A stretch of DNA of 64,000 nucleotides from Mucidula mucida (Eukaryota > Basidiomycota > Agaricomycetes > Agaricales > Physalacriaceae): assembly GCA_015501055.1 (NCBI GenBank), contig JADNYV010000012.1, positions 434,001 through 498,000 of the forward strand, written 5' to 3'. The notes beneath the pieces were generated by a model. It was not told the origin of the DNA, made no database searches, and was given only the letters and a program-made list of their open reading frames with translations. Within the stretch, counting starts at the first letter, position 1. Each line of letters opens with the position of its first letter. Of this stretch, positions 47,701 through 56,396 are shown piece after piece. A program made the position numbers and the translations under genes.

Positions 47701-48582
47701 AAACTAGCGAACTGACGAAGATCATGTTCGTTGGCTAGCTCGTCCGGAACGGAAGTGATGAGGACTGTTCGGGCTTGAGCAAGCCTAGCATGGTCTTTGC
47801 CGATAAGGAATTGATGGCGCATGTGGACGAAATGGAGCATTTCCCGACGGATTATCCAAAAAACGAAGACTACCCAAGCTTCAGAAAATTGGCACGGGAA
47901 GAAATGACGCTCACAGGTCAATAGATAAACTACAACAATGTGCGCTGCAAAACGTTTCTGATCGCCTAGTTCGACGACGCTAGCAGAAGGTCGGCCGCAG
48001 TGGGTGCGATAGAAGAGGAACTCACTTGGTCCAGCTTAGACGATCAAGACCCTCGTTGGTTGACTTGACGCCGGCGACGTCAGCAGGTGCGATGATAGCG
48101 AATGTTGTTATCGTGAAAACCAAGAAAATCCATATGAGCATCTTGATGAAGCGTAGGAACATGTAACTGAACGATGATGAGGCGGGTCTACAACGATGTA
48201 GATAGGCGACATACGCGTCTAATCCATTCTTGTGTATCTGGAAAGACGTTGGGCATTGTATAACGGTATCATACAAGAAAGAAACGCACAATATCCTCAG
48301 CTGGGGACAGGAGGAGGGCAGGGAGCCACTTCCATACGCCTTTTGGCAATTCGTCTGCTCTTTTGCTGCACCGCCAGTTGCATCAGCTGCAATAAGTAGG
48401 AAATATGAACACATACTCGGCGGGGGTAGGTATGTTCGGGGACTGTAGATTCTTCCAAGCCTCTGCTTCAAGATGATAAAGGCGCCGACTTCGACGAGCA
48501 AGAGCCCGCCATTGACGACGAGGGCGGTAACGAATGTCTTTGTAGTGTTGGACTTGCTGACTTGGTCAGCCGATATAGACAT
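44762..48582 (-). CDS. CSC1/RSN1-like calcium-permeable stress-gated cation channel (DUF221)
   Basis: Large plasma-membrane protein of the OSCA/TMEM63/CSC1 family. Start at 48582 ('MSISADQVSKSNTTK'). First membrane helix 'FVTALVVNGGLLLVEVGAF', then 'LKQRLGRIYSPRTYLPP' and 'KMLIWIFLVFTITTFAIIAP' (about 48100). Cytosolic domain: 'ARLAQARTVLITSVPDEL' (about 47770), 'VWFYRDTKALNELFEERV', 'GSAFVRCNLQMGAHVLAQ' (about 47270). The 7TM region begins 'YITSWIATIGLIIGWAFPV' (about 47060) and includes 'WGFNLLFNISLYNALLL' and 'PRLSLLATIAFAYSILSPL'. Near 47081 the frame shifts between 'RNLDDGALEMR' and 'RYITSW', consistent with one missing base. The C-terminal tail is long, basic then acidic ('DLSDEEDGDDEADFDEHAF'), ending at 44762. 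About fifteen introns. Confidence 0.85.
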
Positions 48583-49077
48583 GTGCAAGGAAGGAGAGAA
48601 AGTTGTAAGTGATGCAGGCCTGCAAGCCCTTGCATGACGTTGTTTTCCCGAGCGATCATTGGCGTCACGCGTGTGCCTGGGCAGTGCTCATTTTTCCGCA
48701 TGTCCCTCGATATGACGCCATGCAGCGGTTTTGCGAACATCATGTACGCCGCATTGTCAACATGCAGATGGGAGAAGGAGAGACACGATCGTTGTCGCAG
48801 ATCCCGCCGCAGTATCTTTTCTTGGTAACCAACACGGTCACGCGTTATCAAGCTAACAACAAATTCAGCTTTTAATGGTTCAGAATGTGGCCCGAGGGCT
48901 CAGGCTCGACTCTTATTGTCTTTGAGTCTGTGGACGGTCCACTATTGTGGTCAATGTTGATCAAAGTGGCCTTTTTCAAGTGGCCATTGATGCGCTAGGA
49001 CATATAAAAGGCCTTGCTCATTTGTTCGACCCTCAGTCATCCTCCCACTTTACATAGACTACTAGCCACTCACCACA
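48583..49077. other. Divergent intergenic region, with TATA element at the right
   Basis: 495 bp between the start codons of the CSC1-like and SET genes. No coding signal; promoters of both genes must lie here. Confidence 0.5.
49000..49011 (+). promoter_or_regulatory. Candidate TATA box of the SET-domain gene
   Basis: CATATAAAAGG about 70 bp before the ATG at 49078, followed by pyrimidine-rich sequence. Spacing fits a TATA-driven start 30-40 bp downstream. Confidence 0.55.
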
Positions 49078-50437
49078 ATGAGCTCTCCGATTACCCAACT
49101 TCGCAGTGCTGCTTCTGCCGTCATCGCCCGCCTTGACACCGAATCGGCGCCCTCTCCGCCCAGTTCTGTCTCGGACTTGGACTCTTGTACGACACGAATT
49201 TTCTTCCACCATCACGCACCTTTAACCTATTTCACAGCCACGTACTCGAGCGCAGATGACGCCGACAGCGAGGTGGATGATCCTATCCAATTCCGATCGT
49301 ATATCTTGTGCACGAAACCTCCCAGTGGCGCAGTAGAAGACGGCTCCTCTGAATGTTTTATGTCCAATCGGGCACTCTCAAAGATCGACGAGAACAAGGA
49401 CCGCGGTTATCCTCACGAGTTGCTGCATCCCTTGGACGGACCTTCGTACAAGATAGGCCCAGTGGACAGCAAGGGACTTGGTTTGTATGCCACGCGCGAT
49501 ATTGGCCTTGGAAGCCTCATAATGACAGAGCGCGCTCTGATGATTACACCTGTGCTTAAGCAATCGTCTACACCTGTCCTAACTGAAGAGCAACTGGGTA
49601 CTTGTCTCAGACGCATGGACGAATCATCTCAACAATCATTTCGGTCCTTGACGAACTGCTTCCCCGAACTTGGGTCCATTCGAGGTCTATTCAATACAAA
49701 TGGCTTGGAGATTTATGGCTTGGACAATGTCGATGCGGGTATGTCGATTTCGTGGATATAACTCAAGTCTCATTTCATCGTAGGATCATCATACGCGGGC
49801 GTCTTCAAGGACATGTCTCGAATCAATCATAGGTAAACTGTTTACTTGCTTTGCATCGTCCGGTTAGCTGATTCTCCGAAGCTGTCGCCCAAACGCTTCA
49901 CTGAGCTTTGATTTGACGACTTTCGCGATGCGTCTAACGGCTGTCAGAAGCATCAAAGAAAGCGAGGAAATCTGCATCACGTACTGTCAACTCGAACACC
50001 GACTCTCTTCTGCTCGCAAAGATACACTTTGGTTCTCATGCGCCTGCCAATCTTGCGCTGATGCAGAGGCTTCCGATGCTCGAAGAGCCGACATCTTTCG
50101 CATTAACCCATGGGAGCTTGCGGACTCTTTCTACACTTGGATCCAGGACAACACATTCGGATACTACTCTCGGCTTCAAAACCTGAAGGATCTGATTGAG
50201 GAAGAAGGTCTAGAGGATACCTATTGGTACAGACTTGTCCTGAAGCAGTTGGCGGGGGTAGCGTTTGCGTTTGATGATGCAGAAAATGTAGCGAAATACT
50301 TGGACATGGTGCGCAAGTCATACACGGGTAGCGGGATGGCTACACCAGATGTAATCGGAGTCTTAGAGGCGTTAGAGATGGAATATGTGCGCATCATCGG
50401 CGTAAAACTTGTCCCTGTATCGCGCAGCGTGGCGTAG
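49078..50437 (+). CDS. SET-domain protein (SMYD/SET5-like lysine methyltransferase)
   Basis: Putative protein-lysine methyltransferase. Start at 49078 ('MSSPITQLRSAASAVIARL'). A low-complexity N terminus is followed by the SET core: 'SKGLGLYATRDIGLGSLI' (about 49470), 'GLFNTNGLEIYG' (about 49685), then, across two introns, 'GVFKDMSRINHS' (about 49798) and 'CRPNASLSFDLTTFAMRL' (about 49885), giving the NHSCxPN cofactor/catalytic motif. 'SIKESEEICITYC' is the SET-C tyrosine motif (about 49945), and 'FSCACQSCADAEA' is a post-SET-like Cys cluster. Introns at about 49740-49785 and 49832-49884. C-terminal helical region ends at 50437. Substrate unknown. Confidence 0.85.
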
Positions 50438-50540
50438 ATGAAAGTAGTAGAGCGAACTCAGCACATTGAATGCATTCTTGGACTTCAGACGTTCCGACGC
50501 CGAAATAAACAGCACAGCCACAACCTGTCAACAGACCACC

Positions 50541-51914
50541 ATGGCTGAACACGAACTTTGCTTTTCCTCTCAGTCAACAGCGGAAGCTAGCACTTTCAAG
50601 CTGGTGGAACTGCCTCCAGAGCTCTGTACCTTTGTTGAGCGCTCTATTGCAGACGGTTATCCTGTACGGTGAGCACGCTCTCTTGCAACCCCGCCGTCAA
50701 CACTCATCGTGTCTAGCTTCACGATAAGAGGTCAAGGCAACGATGACGCGGTATTATGCACGAGCACATCGACCTATATAATGCGAACCGTTAATCTCTC
50801 CAACTCCGTCCTTGTGGTGACTCCGCCTGACGCGTCCAGTATGGACTTGGACGACGACAAACTCGTTATACGTGATCAAGTCAACGAAATCATCGAACTG
50901 ACACCTTCTGTGCCAAAACTACACAAGTTGGCCTCCTTGTTGAAAGGGAGTGAGTACGATGAGACGTCGGTCGAGGAAGACGAGGATGACTCCAATGTGC
51001 GTTTATGATCGTGGATTTTGACGCGTCTAACGCGTTCTTAGAGAACTCGTATACTCTACGACAGTATTAGAGAAACCATACAGGCAAGCGATGCAGAATT
51101 AGAACGCGGGCTTAGAGACAGGCGTATCTTGAATATTCATGGTGAGTTGCCAGCCAATCAAATGCCCCATAGGCTCACGCGAATGGCAGGCGAATTGCGT
51201 CCTATTTCTCCGGTCTATCTCAAAAACATACTCGAAATGATCTTGAATCAGCTGGTTTCTGATTGTCTTTCACATAAAAACGCAAGCGTCGAACAACTCT
51301 GCAATGGTCTCGCAGATGTCCACGAAGTCCCAAGATCAGTTTCAACACAAGTCATGTCGTGGTTTGGAGAGATACGACAAGGCTTCTGGCAAATGGACGT
51401 GGACAGCGTTGTTCGCGAAGTTGGCTTGAATCTATTACGCCCTCATCGAGTTAGTACGATCAACCTCCTCAAATCAGTCATGGACTCATCCCTTCCCATC
51501 TCAGCACACCGCTATCGACAAAGATGAACTCGTGTCAAGCTGGAAATCGGCTGTCGGAGACACCTTTGAGGCATCCGTGTCTCTAGATCTACTTGCTGTC
51601 AGTCCCGCCTTTCTATTCTTTCCACTACCTAACACTGGGCGCAGGGCAACTATCTGAGCTCCTCCACTCTTAACGACGATGTCATCAATGCGCTGAAGTA
51701 CTTCCCCTCGTATGAATTGCCCATAGAACCTACTCGGCGTTTCGCAGACCTCTTCTTGACGAGGTCTCGGTGGAAAAGTGATGACATCGCACCATTTCTT
51801 TCCGATATTGCTGTCGATTCCAAGGAACGAGACAAATTGCTTCTCAAATACGCGAGGGCTATCACAGATCCTCAAGGAATATGGTATACTGCGCGTGTAC
51901 AATACAATGGATAA
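50541..51914 (+). CDS. DCC1: Sister chromatid cohesion protein Dcc1
   Basis: Subunit of the Ctf18-Dcc1-Ctf8 alternative clamp loader, acting in cohesion establishment. Start at 50541 ('MAEHELCFSSQSTAEASTF'), then 'KLVELPPELCTFVERSI'. After an intron: 'VLCTSTSTYIMRTVNLSNSV' (about 50755) and 'QVNEIIELTPSVPKLHKLAS' (about 50880), both typical of Dcc1. C-terminal winged-helix part: 'WQMDVDSVVREVGLNLLRP' (about 51390), 'DELVSSWKSAVGDTF' (about 51525), 'PTRRFADLFLTRSRWKSDDI' (about 51730) and 'DKLLLKYARAITDPQGIWY' (about 51835). Introns at about 50672-50717, 50997-51041, 51141-51193, 51452-51508 and 51598-51646. Looks intact. Confidence 0.88.
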
Positions 51915-51983
51915 TGGTTGTAATCTAGTTGCTCCTGTTCTTCCCCTTCGTATTCAATGGTGGGTACATCATTCGGTCGCAGC

Positions 51984-52886
51984 TCAAAGCGAAGACGCAG
52001 TGAATATCTGGCGGAGAGGGTAAAAATCACAAAGGATTGACCGAAGAGACCCCTCACAATTCTTCAGTTCAGCCCAGTTCCGCTTATCCCTGATGTTACG
52101 CAGAAATGCTTGATATCTCATGCTCTCCAGTTTTTCAACTTCTTTGTTAAAACACTTGAGCGCCTCGTCGCATGACAGATGCTTTTTCTTGTCGTTTGTT
52201 GGATGTGGTATTTCATGTAAAGATATTCCGAGACGTCTGTCAATCAGAGAGCGGTGACAGAACCACAATATGCTGAGATCGTTTGCCGCAACATCGCAGT
52301 GCGGTACGCCAGTAAACTCGGTTGGATGGGCGCGCAGAATCTTGGTCCGTGCGTCGTCAATGACTAGGATGAAGTTGAGAACATGTGGCGAGGAGATTTG
52401 TAAAGCTCACTTTTCCTAGCGCCGGTGATATCGCTCGAACAAGAATGATCCTTGAAATAATCTGGTGAAAGTTTCTCTCGCAGAATTTCCCATAGAACCT
52501 CGGTCGCGACACTCCCTTTGAAGATCATCAGCGGGGCGCCTATTTACATTTAGGATCTAGGCATACTCACATTGTTTGGCGTCCTCTTCGCGGTCCATTA
52601 GTTCGATCCTAACAATTCCAAGCAGTGGATTTTGTTCTATCCATTCGCATACTGTCGACAAGAGCTGTCAGTCAAGGGAAAGACTGAGAGAAAAAAACGT
52701 ACACCAGGTGTACAGATCAAGAAGTTCTTGCTTGGATTTGGTTCGACCCCACTCGTAATCGTTAAGTGTCGTCGTAAGTGTAAAGTGCTGCATGAGAAGG
52801 GATGTGTGAGGATCTATACCTTGAGGCGCGCTATATATATGGCAGACCTCTAGGTCAAAGCGACGGTCGGTCAAAGAAACGTTCAA
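51984..52886 (-). CDS. Unrecognised multi-exon gene
   Basis: I do not recognise the family. Exons are inferred from open frames and splice signals: an N-terminal piece 'FDLEVCHIYSAPQGIDPH' to 'WGRTKSKQELLDLYTW' (about 52860-52700), then 'WIEQNPLLGIVRIELMD' (about 52645), 'PLMIFKGSVATEVLWEILRE' (about 52530), 'FILVIDDARTKILRAHPTEF' (about 52370) and a long last exon rich in Lys/Glu ('LKCFNKEVEKLESMRYQAF', about 52155) ending at 51984. No signal peptide or membrane segment. Tail to tail with DCC1, 69 bp apart. Start codon not settled. Confidence 0.45.
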
Positions 52887-53148
52887 CGATGTGCCGCCGC
52901 TGGAGTAGGAGGGACTTTGTTATCGGTTTCGTCCTTTTGTTAGAACAAAAAGCTGAGGAGCCATGAAAGTGGCCAGGACAACGCAGATCCGGATCCAAGA
53001 CTAACTTCGATCGAAGTCCTTTGCTCTGACAAGAGAGGCAACGTGGTGAAACACAAAAAGGTTCTATTTGAAGCGATTCAGGATACAGACAATAAGACCT
53101 CTCTTCTCCAGATATGGTTTTGGTGATTTCATTTAATGATGAAGATGC

Positions 53149-53897
53149 CTATCTCCAATTCGGACCACGCTCTGATTTTCCACTACTCGATCTAATCGTT
53201 TTCTTGAGGCTACTGGAAACCGTCGAGCGACTATGGCCCGTCGTTTTGAACGTGTGAGTAGGTTGGCTCTGCGCACGAGTCAGGGTTTTGTTTGGGCGCC
53301 ATGGCTGCTCGTTCTTCGATGTGCTGCAGAAAGTTGCATACACTTCGTCAAGTAAAGCTTCTGAGATGACGGTATGACTGGGAGAAAGGAGCGATCGCGA
53401 ATGTATGCGTCCAATGGGTCGTATGTAGTCATCGGTGACAACGCCGAACAAGCCAAGACCGGGAAAATCGACGCCAGAGGCTGATTCTGAATCTAAAAGA
53501 AAGGATGGCGCAGAGGAGTCGGTGAAGGAGGAATTATCGCTGATGAGAGACAGCTCTTGTTCGGTCTGGTTTATGTAGGAGGTGTCCATGTTGGGCGATA
53601 TGTAGATTTCGGAATCAGAATCTGGCAGTGGAGTAGTGGGCGTAGAAGCGTGGTTTCCACGATAGGATAGGTCTGCAAGGTACTGAAAATCAGGAAATGC
53701 GTCTTAAAGTCATGAAAAGCTGACCTTTTGTAGGTCTTGTCCCCATATTCTGCGCAGCTTCACGAGTCCGACCGAGGCATGATAATGCCATCCTTCAAAT
53801 TCTGACTGGTTCTGCTGAAAATTGGTTCGAGACATAACAGTTTTTGTAAAGCCGATAGAGGCTTGGGATAGAATTTGGTGGAGATGAAGGTAGTGGT
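53149..53897 (-). CDS. Unrecognised Ser-rich protein, N terminus unsettled
   Basis: Family not recognised. Upstream exon reads 'ASIGFTKTVMSRTNFQQNQS' and 'FEGWHYHASVGLVKLRRIW' (about 53860-53730), followed by an intron at about 53684-53722 and a second exon starting 'YLADLSYRGNHASTPTTP'. The rest is Ser/Thr-rich and probably disordered, with 'DYIRPIGRIHSRSLLSPSHT' and a basic end ('SLKKTIRSSSGKSERGP') finishing at 53149. The true first ATG may lie in a small upstream exon or at the internal Met near 53836. Confidence 0.5.
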
Positions 53898-53986
53898 TCA
53901 AGATGGCAAACCCTAACCTTATCGATGTCTCAGCTCGTCCTTGTCATCGACTTCATTCGACGATCTACTACACAATGTTCCATGTA

Positions 53987-54250
53987 TCAAGGATTAACTA
54001 GGGACACGCCTCCGTCGATCTTTATATCGATGCCATTAGTGTAGCCTGCCGTCGCCAAGTAGAGCGCAGTGCTTACCGTTGCCGAGACGTTCATGGTCTG
54101 TTTTCGGCGACATTACCTGGGCCTGCCGTCCGGAGACCCAGGTCAGCTACTGTCCCGCCCCAGTGCCGACCCAGCGCCAACCTCAGCATAATCGGGCGCC
54201 AGTCCAATGAACACAGGGCACGCCGAGGTGTTTCAGACGTGTTGAGATCT
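53987..54250 (-). pseudogene. Remnant of a short-chain dehydrogenase/reductase 3' end
   Basis: The minus strand encodes 'VSTALYLATAGYTNGIDIK' and 'DGGVSLVNP', then a stop at 53987-53989, which is the C-terminal end of a classical SDR. Upstream (about 54240-54190) a weak match, 'LKHLGVPCVHWTG', resembles the preceding SDR region but runs into a stop and a frame change. No Rossmann start or YxxxK site was found, so only a broken tail remains. It sits at the edge of the transposon island. Confidence 0.5.
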
Positions 54251-54628
54251 CCTACCACTGGGTGACCTCCATCTTAATGCTCAACCTATTCCAGTCAGTG
54301 CCCACGGCGCGTCCTGTCCTCTCATGAGTGGTGTTTTCTAATTTCCGCGCTCTCTTCATTCCACATCCTCAACGCATATCGGCATCGTACTATTTTGTGG
54401 CTATGTGTTCTTAACCTTTTCCAAGCACTTCACATATATGTACTATAGCTTAACCTCCTTATTGTTTGAGAGTTTCTCTGATTGTTGAGTTTATGCAAGG
54501 ATGATTGTTAAGTGAGTGCATATATTCCTCTTACTAAACATACTGGCAGCACTCACACATCTCCACCTTACTGAGGTCAGAAACAACATGTTGTGTCAAG
54601 GACTCGAGGCTAATCCTCTTCAAGTGGC
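54251..54628. other. AT-rich spacer before the copia-type element
   Basis: 378 bp with only short frames; no recognised gene, repeat end or RNA. Confidence 0.45.
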
Positions 54629-54970
54629 TGTTATGAATTGCCATATTTTCACATTTTCACATCTCATCATATCTTATTGGGGGCTTGTCTTATCAACCAA
54701 CAGACTGTTTCTGTTGAAGTCCAAGCCGGACTACTCGTTTGTTTTCTAATCCCTTTTTCAACGGACTCGCACCTACATTTCCCGACCCGCTACCGTATCT
54801 ACCAACCCGCTACCGTTACCACCGGACACCTCGTACTGACTCGTTTACTTACTTAGATCCCCATGTTCCCCTTCGATACAACTTATATTTACAGTATATA
54901 AGCTACATACTTTGGACTATATACTGTGTGCATTCCTCCTCCTCCTTGTCCGAGTCCTTGAGTTCCAACA
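54629..54970 (+). repeat. Putative copia-type LTR (5' LTR of a truncated element)
   Basis: Begins TGTTATG and ends CCAACA directly before a primer-binding-like site. Contains TATATAAG-like sequence near 54895-54920. The first ~80 bp (54629-54709) match, in the opposite orientation, the outer ends of the chromovirus LTRs at 56383 and 62573; the rest is unrelated to them. The 3' border is inferred from the adjacent binding site, since no second copy is in the window. Confidence 0.5.
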
Positions 54971-54986
54971 GGTTATGGGCCCCGCC
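54971..54986 (+). promoter_or_regulatory. Candidate primer-binding site (half initiator-tRNA type)
   Basis: GGTTATGGGCCCCGCC immediately after the putative LTR. It resembles the complement of the initiator Met tRNA anticodon arm, the half-tRNA primer used by many copia elements. Inferred from known copia biology; not a perfect match. Confidence 0.4.
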
Positions 54987-55060
54987 CGTGCCTAATCTAT
55001 CCATCAGAAATCTACTCGCTTGCATATTGATCCACATACCTCTTCGCGTCACATCCCGCC

Positions 55061-55861
55061 ATGTCCACCAGCACTAAACTCATCAAGTTCTTCGCCCGCG
55101 TCCCACAGTGCAAAGCGGACGGGACGAATTGGATGTTCTACCGCGACCGCTTCGTGTTCGCCGCTGAAGCAGCGCAACTCGACGACTACCTCATAGAGAC
55201 GGCCGCACCACCGTCTGTTCCAGTCCCCGCCGATCCCGCCAATCCCACCAAGGAGGAAACCGACTCCATCAATCGCCACCCAGGTGTTGTCCGGCTGTGG
55301 AAAGCGAACGAGGCCATCGTGAAGCAAGCTCTGGCTTCGACGATTTCCGACTCGTTGTTCCTAAAGGTAAAGGGGGAGTCGTCAGCAGGGAAGATGTGGA
55401 AGAAGGTAAAGGAGGAGTTTAAGAAGAGGTCGAAGATGATGACTGTCGACCTCAGGAGGAAGCTCCAGGAAGAGAGGTGCCCCGAGAACGGCGACGTTAA
55501 GGCTCACCTTTTGAAACTCGAAGCTCTACGCGAAGAGCTTACCGTGATGAGCGCAGACCCCGGCGACGACAATTTCATCGCCATCCTGCTCGGTTCCCTC
55601 CCCGCATTGTACGATCCCTACCTCGCAGCGCTGACAGCAACATCAGCACTGCTCAGCCAGACCATCACGCCCGACGTATACGTACGCGGCATCAGCGACG
55701 AAGCTGATTGCCGGCGAATCAAGAGTCGCGTCAAAGAAGAGAAGAAGGCCGCGTTCAATGCGAATGGTGGCTCCTCAGGACGCGGCAGACGTTCCCAAGG
55801 CAGCAGACACAGCAGCACGGTCGAGTACTATAACTGCCACAAGAAGGGACACATCTGTTAG
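55061..55861 (+). CDS. Copia-type Gag polyprotein, cut off by an LTR
   Basis: Structural Gag of a Ty1/copia-like retrotransposon. Start 'MSTSTKLIKFFARVPQCKAD', 90 bp downstream of the primer-binding-like site. Family features: 'GTNWMFYRDRFVFAAEAAQL' near the start, 'AGKMWKKVKEEFKKRSKMM' (about 55390), 'LLKLEALREELTVMSADPGD' (about 55507) and 'AILLGSLPALYDPYLAALT' (about 55582), followed by an Arg/Ser-rich linker. The zinc knuckle begins ('YYNCHKKGHI') but is cut: the chromovirus LTR starts at 55856 and supplies the last Cys codon and the TAG. No protease, integrase or RT follows, so the element is non-autonomous. Confidence 0.8.
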   Translation: MSTSTKLIKFFARVPQCKADGTNWMFYRDRFVFAAEAAQLDDYLIETAAPPSVPVPADPANPTKEETDSINRHPGVVRLWKANEAIVKQALASTISDSLFLKVKGESSAGKMWKKVKEEFKKRSKMMTVDLRRKLQEERCPENGDVKAHLLKLEALREELTVMSADPGDDNFIAILLGSLPALYDPYLAALTATSALLSQTITPDVYVRGISDEADCRRIKSRVKEEKKAAFNANGGSSGRGRRSQGSRHSSTVEYYNCHKKGHIC

Positions 55862-56383
55862 CGACTGACTAAGCCACGAGATTCAACCAGGTACCACAGC
55901 AAGAACTGAAAGAGAAAGTGTTCGCGTTCGTAAGACTAGGCTAGGCCAGGTGTATAAACGAGATCGGAACTAAAGTACAATGATACTACACTACTGCTTA
56001 TATACTAGTAAGTCTGTGTTTGAGACTCCTTGTCCATACGCGTTTCCACTAGGGATGCTCCACGCCCTTGACCCAGTGTTGTATGCTACTAGTCCGTGAA
56101 ACCATTAAATACGAGTGGTAACTGCATGTAAGTAATAATACTAAAACGACCATGTGTACTACGAGTGTCGGCGGTGTGTATACAATAGGGAGTCCATGAG
56201 GTATCGGCATGTATGATGTCATCCATGTGTTGGGTGTGTGTCCGACATGAGTACGGCTTCGGTAATGAAAAGGGGTATGATCGGTGACGAAACAGATGAT
56301 GAAACAGTCCGTTGGTTGATAAGACAAGCCCCCCGATAAGATATGATAAGATTGAAAATGTGAAAATATGGCGATTCATAACA
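55856..56383 (-). repeat. Chromovirus 3' LTR (left copy, 528 bp)
   Basis: Begins TGTTAGCGACTG and ends ATTCATAACA on the plus strand. Collinear with 61796-62573 apart from the MITE insertion and scattered substitutions and indels. Its outer left edge interrupts the copia gag ORF. Confidence 0.9.
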
Positions 56384-56396
56384 TCACCCCCTCTTT
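56384..56396 (-). promoter_or_regulatory. Polypurine tract
   Basis: The minus strand reads AAAGAGGGGGTGA directly before the 3' LTR, the expected plus-strand primer position. It overlaps the pol stop codon at 56395. Confidence 0.75.

Noticed and set aside
28897..48582. A biosynthetic gene cluster (GMC oxidase, transporter, dioxygenase)
   Set aside because: No synthase or terpene cyclase backbone gene is present, and housekeeping genes (eL6, COX18, RdRP, Ras) lie between these members.
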